Part shown: positions 7,430-17,024 of the stretch, in pieces
Position numbering within the stretch: the stretch's first letter is position 1
How the letters are laid out: every line of letters starts with the position of its first letter
From: JAIRMO01 sp046533115
GTDB taxonomy: Bacteria > Spirochaetota > Spirochaetia > Treponematales > Breznakiellaceae
Length of the DNA: 64,000 nucleotides
Direction of reading: 5' to 3'
Assembly: GCF_046533115.1 (NCBI RefSeq)
Contig: NZ_JAJQRC010000005.1
Location: 46,906-110,905, forward strand
Notes under the pieces: generated by a model
Told to the model about the DNA's origin: nothing
The model's database searches: none
What the model saw: the letters and a program-made list of their open reading frames with translations, nothing else
Made by a program: the position numbers and the translations under genes

Positions 7430-8956
7430 ATGAGCGATGATTATATTATTTCGATGCAAAATATAAGTAAGCACTTTCCCGGTGTAACGGCCCTTGATCA
7501 TGTTAACTTTTGTATTAAGAAGGGCGAAGTCCATGTGCTTATGGGGGAAAACGGCGCCGGTAAATCTACGCTGATAAAAATTTTGACCGGCATCTATAAA
7601 CAGGACGGCGGAAGCATCTTTTTTGACGGCCGCGAATTTAAGCCGAACAATGCCCTGGAAGCCCAGCGCGCGGGGATAAGCACCATTTATCAGGAGATAA
7701 GCCTTATCCCACAGCTTACGGTGGCGGAAAACGTTTTTATCGGGAGAGAAATAAAAACAAAGGGGGTGATTGACTGGAAAACGACCAGGGACAAGAGCCG
7801 GGAGTTACTTAAGGGACTCGGCCTTGATATTGATGTTAGCCGCGCCCTCGGCAGTTACGGGACGGCGATCCAGCAGATGACCGCCATCGCCAGGGCTATC
7901 TCAATTGACGCAAAGTTAATTGTTATGGATGAACCTACCTCTTCATTGGATGAGGATGAGGTTAACGTATTATTCGGCGTAATACGAAAACTAAAAGCCC
8001 AGGGCATTTCTATTCTTTTTATTTCACACCGGCTCAACGAAGTCTTTGAAATATCGGATAAAATAACTATATTAAGAGACGGGCAGCTTATCGGCGAATA
8101 TGATACAAACGCCCTGACCCATGAAGAGTTAATTTCAAAAATGGTTGGCCGGGATGCCACATCAATACTTGAAAAGCACAAGGACCGTAAAGACAGAACA
8201 TTCGATGAATTTATCCGTGCCGAAAGGATTACCTGCGGGTTTAAGCTGCGGGGACTAAACATACGCATTGGGAAAGGCGAAGTAGTCGGATTAGCGGGCC
8301 TGCTTGGTTCAGGCAGGACGGAATTCGCGCGGATATTATTTGGCGTTGACAGATACGATATGGGCAGTATTACTATTGACGGGAAGCCCGTCAAATTTCG
8401 TGTCCCTCGGGATGGCATAAAATGGGGCTTTGCCTTCTGTTCCGAAGACAGAAAAATGGAAGGAATTATTCCCCATTTATCGGTTAAAGATAATATATTG
8501 ATCGCCAATCTGAATAAAACAAGCCGCTTTGGTATTCTTTCAAAATCCAGACAAAATGCCATAGTTGACGAATATATACAAACCCTCAAGATAAAAACAC
8601 CGAGCCGGGAACAAAACATCATGAACCTTTCGGGTGGAAACCAGCAAAAGACGATTCTTGCCCGATGGTTATGCCTTAAACCACGGCTTGTTATTATGGA
8701 TGAGCCGACCCGGGGTATCGATATCGGGGCAAAACGGGAAATTGAAACCTTGATACGACGCATGGCGGACGATGGCATCAGCATATTGTTTATATCCTCC
8801 GAATTTGAGGAACTGATCAGAAACTGTGACCGGGTAGAAGTGATCCGCGAAGGCGTCAATATGAAAACCCTTACCGGTGTTGATATCACGGAGCAGAATA
8901 TTATCCATTCAATCGCGGGAGCCGGAACCGCAGGGATAGAGGGCGATCATGATTAA
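7430..8956 (+). CDS. Sugar ABC importer ATPase with two nucleotide-binding domains
   Basis: This 508-residue cytoplasmic motor protein of the RbsA/MglA/YtfR class has two ABC cassettes in tandem. Cassette 1 has Walker A GENGAGKST (residues 39-47) and Walker B LIVMDEPTSSLDED. Its signature region (YGTAIQQM) departs from the usual LSVGQ form. Cassette 2 has the degenerate P-loop GLLGSGRTE usual for this class, an intact signature LSGGNQQ and Walker B VIMDEPTRGIDIGAK. It drives import by pairing with the two permeases downstream. Its 3' end overlaps the first permease by 8 bases, implying translational coupling. Confidence 0.95.
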   Translation: MSDDYIISMQNISKHFPGVTALDHVNFCIKKGEVHVLMGENGAGKSTLIKILTGIYKQDGGSIFFDGREFKPNNALEAQRAGISTIYQEISLIPQLTVAENVFIGREIKTKGVIDWKTTRDKSRELLKGLGLDIDVSRALGSYGTAIQQMTAIARAISIDAKLIVMDEPTSSLDEDEVNVLFGVIRKLKAQGISILFISHRLNEVFEISDKITILRDGQLIGEYDTNALTHEELISKMVGRDATSILEKHKDRKDRTFDEFIRAERITCGFKLRGLNIRIGKGEVVGLAGLLGSGRTEFARILFGVDRYDMGSITIDGKPVKFRVPRDGIKWGFAFCSEDRKMEGIIPHLSVKDNILIANLNKTSRFGILSKSRQNAIVDEYIQTLKIKTPSREQNIMNLSGGNQQKTILARWLCLKPRLVIMDEPTRGIDIGAKREIETLIRRMADDGISILFISSEFEELIRNCDRVEVIREGVNMKTLTGVDITEQNIIHSIAGAGTAGIEGDHD

Positions 8957-9890
8957 CATCAGGGCAAACGAGGTTTTAACAAAATACGGCGTAGGTATAG
9001 TACTTCTGGGCATGGTGACCTTAAACGTCGCTATAACGCCAAATTTTGTACATATTAATACGCTTTGGAATATCCTCCTACAGTCATTTCCAGTGATGAT
9101 GATAGCTATCGGGATGACCTTTGTTATTGCCACCGGGGGCATTGATATTTCCGTAGGTTCAACCATGGCCCTGTCCTCCATTGTCCTGGCGAAATTTTTA
9201 ATCCAGAATAATGTTTCCTTTGGTTTTTCTCTGGTCCTTGCCCTCGGCGCCGCCCTTCTGTTCGGCCTGTTTAACGGCGTACTGGTAGGGGTATTTAAAT
9301 TTCAACCCATTGTGGCGACCCTCATTTTAATGATTTCGGGCAGAGGGATTGCCCAGTTGTTTAACGATGGGGTTGTCATTTCTTTCTACAATGACACCTA
9401 TGCGACCATAGGCTTGTACAGGATTGGCGGGATAATTCCGGTTCAGGTTGCCATTGTTGGTATTGTCGCGGTTCTTGCCCTTTTTATCCTAAAGAGGACC
9501 ACCTTCGGCTGTTATATTCAGGCGGCGGGGGATAACATACGGGCATGTTATCTAGCGGGAATACATACCGTTTGGGTAATAATTTCCGTATATATCATAA
9601 GCGCCCTGCTTGCGGGTATGGCGGCCTCCTTTGAAACCATGCGTATGCTGTCCGCCGATCCAAATAATATCGGTAAAGCCATTGAACTGGACTGTATCGC
9701 GGCGGTAGCGGTAGGCGGTACCTCGATGTCAGGCGGCAGGGCGAAGATCATCGGGACAATAATCGGCACCCTCATCATGCAGTTGATAACAACCATGGTT
9801 AATATGAACAATGTGCCCTATGCGTTTTCACTGATAATTAAATCGGCAATTATTGTCTTTGCCCTTTATCTGCGGAAAGACGCCTTGTAA
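8949..9890 (+). CDS. Sugar ABC importer permease 1 (YtfT/RbsC type)
   Basis: The protein has 313 residues and is strongly hydrophobic, with about 8-10 membrane helices. It carries the family signatures GMTFVIATGGIDISVGS near the N-terminus and AVAVGGTSMSGGRAKIIGTIIG in the last third, which contacts the ATPase. It overlaps the ATPase gene by 8 bases and is followed 14 bases later by a second, related permease. Two different permease genes indicate a heterodimeric channel, as in the galactofuranose importer YtfT-YjfF, rather than the RbsC homodimer. Confidence 0.94.
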   Translation: MINIRANEVLTKYGVGIVLLGMVTLNVAITPNFVHINTLWNILLQSFPVMMIAIGMTFVIATGGIDISVGSTMALSSIVLAKFLIQNNVSFGFSLVLALGAALLFGLFNGVLVGVFKFQPIVATLILMISGRGIAQLFNDGVVISFYNDTYATIGLYRIGGIIPVQVAIVGIVAVLALFILKRTTFGCYIQAAGDNIRACYLAGIHTVWVIISVYIISALLAGMAASFETMRMLSADPNNIGKAIELDCIAAVAVGGTSMSGGRAKIIGTIIGTLIMQLITTMVNMNNVPYAFSLIIKSAIIVFALYLRKDAL

Positions 9891-9904
9891 GGATAAACAG
9901 CACC

Positions 9905-10864
9905 ATGAATAAACATATACGTTCTACAATAAAAAGACTCATCACCGAGAACGGAACCTTTATAGCGTTAGGCGTCATGATATTGGCGGCATCGCTTATT
10001 TACCGGGAATTTTTTACCTACAGTAATTTAAGTAACGTATTACGACAGACAAGTATGGTAGGCTTGGTTTCCATTGGCATGACACTGGTGATACTAACGG
10101 CGGGAATTGATTTATCCGTAGGCGCAACCGTGGCTCTTTCGGCAATAATCGCCGCAAAATTATCTGTTTATGGATTGGTTCCGGCCATGCTGGCGTCTTT
10201 GCTGGCGGGAATTGTTATAGGCGGGGTGAACGGTTTTATCGTAAATAACTTTAAAATCGTACCCTTTATCGCAACGCTGGCGGTACAAATGGCGATCCGG
10301 GGTATAGCATACCTCTTGACCGATATGAGGTCCATAGCGGTAGACCGATCGGCTGAAACGTTTATTGCTTTGGGGCGCGGTTATTTTATCGGCGTTCCTA
10401 TCCCGGTTATTATTTTTTTAGTATCCGCTCTCCTGATGATCTTTGTTACCCGTAAAACAAGTTTCGGCCGCAGTGTTTATGCGATTGGTGGCAATGAAGA
10501 CGCCGCGCGAATGATGGGTTTACGGGTCAAGCAAAACAAAATGCTGGCTTATGTAATAACGGGATTTTTCTCCGCCCTGGCCGGTGTTATTCTATGTGCC
10601 CGTCTCGGCGCCGGGCAGCCTGTCAGCGGGGACGGGTGGGAGATGGATGCCATAGCATCGGTAGTCATCGGCGGTACCCTGCTTTCGGGCGGTGTGGGAG
10701 GCGTGGGTCCTACTATTTGCGGGGTTTTGATTATTGGCTTTACAAAAAATATCATTAATCTGCAGGGAGATATTAATTCTTACTGGCAAAAAATCGTAAC
10801 CGGTCTAATTCTCTTGTTAGTTATCATAGCCCAAAACAGATCGGGCAAAAAGGAGGCCTTATAA
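9905..10864 (+). CDS. Sugar ABC importer permease 2 (YjfF/RbsC type)
   Basis: This 319-residue polytopic membrane protein is homologous to its neighbour. The motif SIGMTLVILTAGIDLSVGA and the coupling region VVIGGTLLSGGVGGVGPTICG identify the BPD-transport-2 permease family. It is the second half of a likely heterodimer. The stop codon overlaps the ATG of the next gene (TAATG type), which suggests coupled translation and a functional link of that small protein to the transport operon. Confidence 0.94.
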   Translation: MNKHIRSTIKRLITENGTFIALGVMILAASLIYREFFTYSNLSNVLRQTSMVGLVSIGMTLVILTAGIDLSVGATVALSAIIAAKLSVYGLVPAMLASLLAGIVIGGVNGFIVNNFKIVPFIATLAVQMAIRGIAYLLTDMRSIAVDRSAETFIALGRGYFIGVPIPVIIFLVSALLMIFVTRKTSFGRSVYAIGGNEDAARMMGLRVKQNKMLAYVITGFFSALAGVILCARLGAGQPVSGDGWEMDAIASVVIGGTLLSGGVGGVGPTICGVLIIGFTKNIINLQGDINSYWQKIVTGLILLLVIIAQNRSGKKEAL

Positions 10865-11412
10865 TGACTATCCTCAATCTCAAGGCGGTGGAAATGACCG
10901 AACAAATCATGGAAAGCCTGGAAAAAAAAGGACTGATTATGCGTCTCTGTCCGGGTCATGACGAGCTGGATACCCCCTATGGGGAAACTTTGTGGAAATT
11001 GATATATGAACCAAAAGAGGGATACGGTCCGCACCGGCTTATAACCGTTACCGTAAACCGCGAAGAATTTGCGGGGTTTGGGACCCACCCCGACAATGAA
11101 GAATTTTGGCTCCTCGGCGACAGCAATACCCAGCCGATGTATCTGATAATTTCGTTTCTTACCGGGGAAACACTGGCAAAAAAAATAAGCGATGGTACTC
11201 TGCAAGAAAGTGATTTTATCACATTACATATAAAGTATAATGATCCGTCGGTAAGCTTTTTTGTTATGCGCGCCGGTGTGCCCCATGGAGAGGCAATCGT
11301 AGACCGGGGCAGGCGGCCGCCGTCATTTTATGTTACCGAAAGCCTTAATCTACCGCTTAATCTTATCCCGTTTGGTAATTATCAAATTAAGATATGCGAC
11401 GGGGAGAACTGA
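10864..11412 (+). CDS. Cupin-like protein of unknown function in the sugar operon
   Basis: The protein has 182 residues and is soluble, without signal peptide or membrane segments. The stretch THPDNEEFWLLGD and the later VMRAGVPHGEA resemble the two metal-binding motifs of small beta-barrel cupins. The spacing fits a D-lyxose-isomerase-like or other sugar-handling cupin, but the family was not recognised. An aggag-like ribosome-binding site lies inside the previous gene, whose stop overlaps this start. Position between the permeases and the DUF5107-TPR gene suggests a role in handling the imported sugar. Confidence 0.7.
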   Translation: MTILNLKAVEMTEQIMESLEKKGLIMRLCPGHDELDTPYGETLWKLIYEPKEGYGPHRLITVTVNREEFAGFGTHPDNEEFWLLGDSNTQPMYLIISFLTGETLAKKISDGTLQESDFITLHIKYNDPSVSFFVMRAGVPHGEAIVDRGRRPPSFYVTESLNLPLNLIPFGNYQIKICDGEN

Positions 11413-11446
11413 ATCTATAACATAAACAGCTGCAAGGGGAAACAAA

Positions 11447-14400
11447 ATGGCAGAATTGAGCATCTATGAAAAAAAAGTATCTATCCCAACCTACGGCGTT
11501 GGGGAACAAAATAAAAATCCCATGTTTTTGGAGAAACGGGTCTACCAGGGAAGTTCCGGGAAAGTCTATCCATATCCTATTATAGACAGCATTTGCGATA
11601 AGAAAGAAGAAAAAGAATACACCATAGTATTTATTGAAAATGAATATTTGCAGATACAGATAATGCCCGAAATCGGCGGCAGGATCTACCGGGCCCTGGA
11701 TAAAACGAACAACTACGACTTTGTCTATTATAACCGTGTCATAAAACCGGCGCTGGTCGGACTTGCCGGTCCCTGGATCTCCGGAGGAATTGAATTTAAC
11801 TGGCCCCAGCATCACCGTCCGAATACCTTTGGTCCGGTGGAGTATACCATTGACGATTCCCATGATGATTATAAAACCTTCTGGTTCAGTGAACGGGACA
11901 GGATTTACGGAACCAAGGCGTCCACCGCCATAACCTTAAGGAAAGGGGCGGCTTTTATTGAAATTCACACCGAGTTATACAACCCTACCGATGAACCCCA
12001 GTCTTTTCTCTGGTGGGCTAATCCGGCGGTACCGGTACATGACGAAACCCAGTCAATATTCCCGCCCGACGTACATGCGGTGATGGATCACGGGAAGCGC
12101 GATGTATCCCGGTTCCCCCTGGCGACCGGGGTGTATTATAAAATGGATTACTCCCGGGGAGTTGATATCTCCCGCTATAAAAACATTAAGGTCCCCACTT
12201 CGTATATGGCCTATTCTTCAAAATATGATTTTGTGGGGGGCTATGATTACCGGGCCCAAGCAGGGGTTCTCCATGTGGCGGATCACCATATTTCGCCCGG
12301 CAAGAAACAGTGGACCTGGGGCTGCGGCGATTTCGGCAAGGCCTGGGATCGGAACCTTACCGACGAGGACGGCCCCTATGTCGAACTTATGACCGGGGTG
12401 TACACCGACAATCAGCCCGATTTCACCTGGCTTGCGCCCTATGAACACAAAAACTTTACCCAGTATTTTTTGCCCTATAAAAAAGCCGGTATGGTAAAAA
12501 ACGCCAGCAAGGATCTGGTTTTGGGCATGGAACGGAGGGAAGATGAAGTTACTATCACCGTTTATGCCTCGAAATATATAGCCGATGCGGTCATCCGTCT
12601 TTACGCAGGCGAAAATATTTTCTTTGAGGATAGGGCGGTTCTTTCGCCGAATGATGTCTATGAAAAAATCATTCCCCCTCCTTCCGGTCCGGAACATATC
12701 ACCCTGCGGATAGAAGCCGCCGGGATCGCCCCCCTGGTGTATCAGGAGGAGCCTGATACCCTTAAGCCGCTGCCCGATCCCGCCAGGGCGCTGAAAAACC
12801 CGAAGGACATTGCCGATAACGAGAGCCTCTATCTGGCAGGGCTGCATCTGGAGCAATACCGCCACGCAACCTACGAGCCCGACGCCTATTATCTTGAGGG
12901 ACTTGCCCGTAACCCTCGGGATATCCGTATTAATAACGCCTATGGCAACCTGCTTTTCCGCCGGGGTGATTTTGCCGGCGCCCTCGCCTGTTTTGAGGCC
13001 GCAAAAACATCGATAACCCGGCATAATCCCAACCCGGAGAAAGGCGATGTCTTTTATAATCTGGGGAAAGCCAAAGAGGCAATGGGTGAAGAAGACGCCG
13101 CCTTTGACGCGTATTATAAAGCGGTCTGGTCCGATGATTATAAGGGAAAGGCCTATTTAAAACTGGCGCAAATCTCCTGCCGCAGGAAGCACTACCCTGC
13201 CGCGCTGGAATTTGCCTTGGAGTCCCTCTATGAGGGCTGGCGGAATTTCAAGACGCGGAATGTTCTTGTTATTGTCAACCGTATATGCGGGAACAATGAT
13301 CGTGCCCGGGAGATCGCGTTGGAAACGCTCCGTTTTGATCCGCTTGATTTTGTTGCCAACCATGAGATGGTAAAAATAGATACGGCGGCCAAAAATGCAA
13401 CGGATAAATTGTGGCATATTCTCCGGGATGATCCCCGTAACTATATTTTTCTTGCCGCATCTTACGCGGAACTTGGATTTTATGACGAAAGCGTAACCAT
13501 ACTAAAACGATACATAAATTCTGTCGATCATCCTTACGCCCTTTGTTTTTATTATCTTGCCTTCTGGCTTGAACAAAATAATGCTCCTGATGCACAGGCC
13601 GCCTGGAAAAAAGCGGCCCAGGCAGACAGCGGCTATTGTTTTCCCAATACGGTTGAAGACTGGCAGGTCTTGAGCAGGGCCGTAGAGGCAAATCCCGCCG
13701 ATTCCTTTGCGTGGTACTATGCCGGCTGTTTTCTTTATGATAAAAAAAGGCATCACGAAGCCGCCGTTATGTGGGAGAAATCATGTTCCCTCAAAACGGA
13801 TTTTACCACGGTCCATCGAAACCTTGCCCTTTATTACGCCAATAAAAAACATGATTATGTCCGCGCGAAGACGGAACTTGAAACGGCCTTTAACCTTGAT
13901 AAAACCGATACCAGAGTTTTTTATGAACTCTGTGAACTGCATAAAAGGATGGGGATACCCCCGGAAGAACAGCGCCTATTGTATGAACAGTATATTGATT
14001 TGATAACAAAGCGGGATGATCTCTCCATTTCCTATATCGAAATCCTCAACGGCCTTGGGCAGTATCAAAGGGCCCTCGAATTACTATTCTCCCGCAAATT
14101 CCATCCCTGGGAAGGGGGAGAGGGGAAGGTTCCTGCCCAGCATATAGCGGCCCGCATTGGAATCGCCAAAGCGTTCATAAAAGAGGGAAAATACGAAGAA
14201 GCGGTATCCGAGCTGGAAAAGGCAGCGATATATTATGATAATTTTGGCGAAGGGAAACTGCCGAACGCGCGGGAGAATAATATTTACTATTATATGGGCC
14301 TGGCGCTGCGGCATATCGACAGCAGCCGTTCCCGTGAGTGCTTTACCAAAGCCGCGGAAGGAGACCTGGAACCTTCAGGCGCCCTGTACTACAATGATCA

Positions 14401-14728
14401 GCCGCCGCACCTGATCTACTATCAAGGGCTTGCCCTGCATGCCCTTGGGGACGAAGACGGGGCGCGTTCCCGTTTTAACAAGCTGGTCGCCTACGGCGAG
14501 ACCCATCTCTTTAAGAAACAAGCTATGGATTACTTTGCGGTGAGCCTTCCGGATTTTCTTGTCTTTGATGTCGATCTTGATGAAAAGAACAAGGTCCACT
14601 GTTATTATATGATGGCCCTGGGTTATATGGGATTAGGGAACCGGGAAAAAGCCCGGGCCGCGTTTCAAAACGCGCTTAAACTTTGCCCCACCCATTATGG
14701 AGTCTTGAGTCACCTGAAAGATCTATAG
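11447..14728 (+). CDS. Large DUF5107-TPR protein of the sugar operon
   Basis: This 1093-residue protein has no signal peptide. Residues about 40-340 form a DUF5107-like domain with a mutarotase-like beta-sandwich character (IMPEIGGRIYRALDKTNNYD; GPWISGGIEFNWPQHHRPNT; LWWANPAVPVHDETQ). These are conserved acidic and aromatic patches of carbohydrate-active folds. From about residue 445 to the end there are many tetratricopeptide-like repeats (AGALACFEAAK, AKAYLKLAQIS, AREKARAAFQNALKLCP). Related DUF5107-TPR proteins occur next to sugar importers in other gut bacteria. A glycosidase or sugar-modifying role is plausible but unproven. It is the last gene of the operon, 34 bases after the cupin-like gene; no clear terminator follows. 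Confidence 0.85.
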   Translation: MAELSIYEKKVSIPTYGVGEQNKNPMFLEKRVYQGSSGKVYPYPIIDSICDKKEEKEYTIVFIENEYLQIQIMPEIGGRIYRALDKTNNYDFVYYNRVIKPALVGLAGPWISGGIEFNWPQHHRPNTFGPVEYTIDDSHDDYKTFWFSERDRIYGTKASTAITLRKGAAFIEIHTELYNPTDEPQSFLWWANPAVPVHDETQSIFPPDVHAVMDHGKRDVSRFPLATGVYYKMDYSRGVDISRYKNIKVPTSYMAYSSKYDFVGGYDYRAQAGVLHVADHHISPGKKQWTWGCGDFGKAWDRNLTDEDGPYVELMTGVYTDNQPDFTWLAPYEHKNFTQYFLPYKKAGMVKNASKDLVLGMERREDEVTITVYASKYIADAVIRLYAGENIFFEDRAVLSPNDVYEKIIPPPSGPEHITLRIEAAGIAPLVYQEEPDTLKPLPDPARALKNPKDIADNESLYLAGLHLEQYRHATYEPDAYYLEGLARNPRDIRINNAYGNLLFRRGDFAGALACFEAAKTSITRHNPNPEKGDVFYNLGKAKEAMGEEDAAFDAYYKAVWSDDYKGKAYLKLAQISCRRKHYPAALEFALESLYEGWRNFKTRNVLVIVNRICGNNDRAREIALETLRFDPLDFVANHEMVKIDTAAKNATDKLWHILRDDPRNYIFLAASYAELGFYDESVTILKRYINSVDHPYALCFYYLAFWLEQNNAPDAQAAWKKAAQADSGYCFPNTVEDWQVLSRAVEANPADSFAWYYAGCFLYDKKRHHEAAVMWEKSCSLKTDFTTVHRNLALYYANKKHDYVRAKTELETAFNLDKTDTRVFYELCELHKRMGIPPEEQRLLYEQYIDLITKRDDLSISYIEILNGLGQYQRALELLFSRKFHPWEGGEGKVPAQHIAARIGIAKAFIKEGKYEEAVSELEKAAIYYDNFGEGKLPNARENNIYYYMGLALRHIDSSRSRECFTKAAEGDLEPSGALYYNDQPPHLIYYQGLALHALGDEDGARSRFNKLVAYGETHLFKKQAMDYFAVSLPDFLVFDVDLDEKNKVHCYYMMALGYMGLGNREKARAAFQNALKLCPTHYGVLSHLKDL

Positions 14729-15016
14729 GGATTACCATGTCCAGGTATGTACCACCTCATTACTAAGCCCGTTTTTTCCCGAATTCTCCTTTTTATTATA
14801 TAAAATTATGGAATTGGCAAAAATGGAATTTCTAACGCGCTGCCGGGTTGCAGGAGCTTTTAATATCGGGGAAGATGAACTAAATCAACAACCCCACCGC
14901 AAGCGGTCAAGGTATGTTGTTCTCATAAGGTATTTGACTCAGGGTACATACCCTTGGTTCCGCCCCAAGGCTCCCCCATGTGAGCGGGTTCTTGGGTATG
15001 AACCCTTCGCAACGAA
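14729..15016. other. Non-coding gap after the sugar operon
   Basis: The gap is between convergent genes. It contains two short hairpins (ACCGC-AA-GCGGT near 14898 and GGGTA-CA-TACCC near 14942) but no T-run. A plus-strand frame from 14808 has no recognisable features and runs into the antisense of the next gene, so it is not called. Confidence 0.5.
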
Positions 15017-15796
15017 TCATTTTCCCTCGTTAGCCATCTCTGCCAAGGCCTTGAGCGCCTCCGGGTAGGTTTTCCATGCGGCCGCGCCATATTCATCGTT
15101 CACATAAATTATGGCCTCCTCTTTACTTCCCAGGGCATAATGATCGGGAATGGCCGCCGGTATTCTTTTCTTTTTGAGCAGGTAGGGGATAACATATCCA
15201 TTTGCCTCTACGGCGGCGTCATACTGTTTCCGTATGAGCTTTGTATCCTTCTTTTCCAGAATTTTTAACAGAAGAGCAGAAAACCGCATACAAGCGGTTC
15301 CCTCTGTATAGGTTTTAAGCAGTTTCCGGACGCCTTTAAGATCATCAGCAATAAAAAGCCATGAAACCAGGGCATAACGGACTCCCTGATTATCCGATGG
15401 ATTCAGCGTCAGCATATAATTAAACGTTTCTATCGCTTCTTTTGATCGGCCCTTCTCCCAAAGAATTTGCCCATAACCCTGGAGGGCGCGCATAAAGGGC
15501 CGGGTTTCCATTACCCCCCAGAAATAGCCGATAGTTTCATCAAAATATTTTTGGTCATACCGTTTTTTAAAACACTCAATGGCCTGGGTGAAATATCCAA
15601 GCCGTTTATCCCCATCTTTCTCGTCGTATCCAAGGACGTTATAGGCATCGGTACAACCGGGATCGATTTTCAGCGCCTTTTTTACCAATGCATGCCGCTC
15701 AACCGGGTCTTCCGTGTCCCAGGCATACCAGATAATATCCTGGGCTTTGTCTATGCTGTCGGAAAGTTCGTTTTCAAAATTGATTATCTTGGCCAT
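15017..15796 (-). CDS. TPR-like protein (ST7-type repeat pattern)
   Basis: The protein has 259 residues and is cytoplasmic, without signal peptide. Helical repeats run from about residue 25 to 190 (HALVKKALKIDPGCTDAYNVLG; MRALQGYGQILWEKGRSKEA; IETFNYMLTLNPSDNQGVRY). The pattern of a repeat ending in LNPSDNQGVRY-ALVSWL is seen in bacterial proteins related to the eukaryotic ST7 family. The last 60 residues (IPDHYALGSKEEAIIYVND) form a separate tail. No biochemical role is known. The start has a GGGAGG ribosome-binding site. It is convergent with the sugar operon and apparently monocistronic. Confidence 0.75.
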   Translation of the reverse strand: MAKIINFENELSDSIDKAQDIIWYAWDTEDPVERHALVKKALKIDPGCTDAYNVLGYDEKDGDKRLGYFTQAIECFKKRYDQKYFDETIGYFWGVMETRPFMRALQGYGQILWEKGRSKEAIETFNYMLTLNPSDNQGVRYALVSWLFIADDLKGVRKLLKTYTEGTACMRFSALLLKILEKKDTKLIRKQYDAAVEANGYVIPYLLKKKRIPAAIPDHYALGSKEEAIIYVNDEYGAAAWKTYPEALKALAEMANEGK

Positions 15797-16198
15797 TTCT
15801 TTATCCCTCCCAATCTAAAAGCATTAAGCTGTTTTTTATCCCCTTTTCCGGCCTATGACGCTCCACCAAAAATCCGCCCGGTTCCGTGGTAAGGCGGGTT
15901 ATCTTTTGCCCGAGGGCGCACCCACCCACTCCGGCGTAACGGCCACGGAAAAGAATATAATCCTTTATAATATATCATAAAGAAAAAATACATACAACAC
16001 AAATATGCGGCTGTTTCATATCCCGCCAACTATATGGTAGTGAAAAATTCGCCCTGAAGCTCCCCCGCCGAAAGGCGGGTTCTTAGATATTACACCCGCA
16101 CGTTCCAATAAAATTCGTTAGTTTTAACGGCAAATGCAGCGGTGAGACGCTGGTGCGTATCTGTTTTTAAAACAAATATAAAAGTTTTAACGATTCAC
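15797..16198. other. Non-coding stretch upstream of the HigA-like gene
   Basis: No gene is supported here. It holds a stable hairpin CCCGCC-GAAA-GGCGGG at about 16064-16080 followed by ttctta, and AT-rich segments near 15950-16010. A short related ggcgggtta occurs near 15893. Nothing else was recognised. Confidence 0.5.
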
Positions 16199-16227
16199 TT
16201 GACAGTTTTAATAAAAAGTTTTATTAT
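16199..16227 (+). promoter_or_regulatory. Promoter of the HigA-like gene
   Basis: TTGACA (16199-16204), a 17-base spacer and TATTAT (16222-16227) precede the start codon by a short leader. The -10 lies inside a run of ATT triplets (16221-16234), which could vary in length by slippage. Confidence 0.6.
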
Positions 16228-16260
16228 TATTATTGATAAACTAATTTAAGGAGTGTTTTT

Positions 16261-16695
16261 ATGCCGAAACCAGCCATTCAAGCCCCCGGATCTGTCCTGC
16301 AATCATTGTTGGACGAGTATCAATTAAACCCTGGAAAACTAGGGGAAGCAATCAATTTAAGCCAGTCCGCCGTAAGGCAGGTAGTTATTGGGAAAACAAG
16401 AATATCCGTTCCCGTAGCCCTCAGGCTTGCAAAATATTTTGGCAATACCGCCGAATATTGGATCGATTTGCAAAACAAATATGACCTTGCCGAAGCCGCC
16501 AAGGACAGCGACCTAAACGCTATTCTTAAAGGCATATCGAAAGGTAAAAAGCCGGCCCCTAAAAAAGCGGAAAAACCGGCTGCACAAGCAAAAAAAGCCC
16601 TGCCCAAGAAGGCTCCGTCTTCCAAACCCGCTAAGAAACCGGCTGCCAAGAAAGTGGCGCCCCAAAGCCCCATTTCTTCAGACACGGCAAGGTAA
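16261..16695 (+). CDS. HigA/XRE-family regulator with a lysine-rich histone-H1-like tail
   Basis: The protein has 144 residues. Residues about 8-75 match the HigA/VapI antitoxin-type helix-turn-helix (PGKLGEAINLSQSAVRQVVI; ISVPVALRLAKYFGNTAEYW). From about residue 95 the protein becomes a low-complexity tail of Lys, Ala and Pro (KKPAAKK-type repeats), like histone H1 or bacterial H1-like DNA-condensing proteins. AAGGAG is well spaced from the ATG. No HigB toxin gene sits on either side, so it is either a solitary regulator or a DNA-binding protein that has acquired a new role. The HTH call is firm; the function of the tail is inference. Confidence 0.88.
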   Translation: MPKPAIQAPGSVLQSLLDEYQLNPGKLGEAINLSQSAVRQVVIGKTRISVPVALRLAKYFGNTAEYWIDLQNKYDLAEAAKDSDLNAILKGISKGKKPAPKKAEKPAAQAKKALPKKAPSSKPAKKPAAKKVAPQSPISSDTAR

Positions 16696-16751
16696 CAAAG
16701 ACGCCGCAGCGCTTTGCGGTAATTTGTCGGATAGGAAACTTATAGCATTGG

Positions 16752-16785
16752 CCGCTTTCAAAATTTAGATTTCTTTTGAAAGCGG
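16752..16785. repeat. Perfect 12-bp hairpin after the HigA-like gene
   Basis: CCGCTTTCAAAA and TTTTGAAAGCGG pair perfectly around a 10-base loop. The same arm sequence occurs at 135-174. It may end transcription of the HigA-like gene. The rest of 16696-17024 is AT-rich and shows only partial family-A repeat remnants near 16978. Confidence 0.6.
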
Positions 16786-17024
16786 TGCAATTCCTCACCA
16801 CAATAACCACGACCCCTCACAAACTTTCATTTGAAATCCATATTTTGTTCACCATTAATGAAGAACCCCTCCTTCCAATCATCTACACCATATCCAACAC
16901 CAAATTTCATACGCCTTTCTTCATGGCCGCTCTAATACCGTGTAAACACTAAATATACCTATACAGAATTTAAGGAATTCACCACGAAAGTGCGGATGAC
17001 GAAAAAGGGACCGTCATTCTCAAT

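Noticed and set aside
14808..15068. An 86-codon plus-strand frame
   Set aside because: It has no recognisable domain or ribosome-binding site and runs antisense into the next gene.
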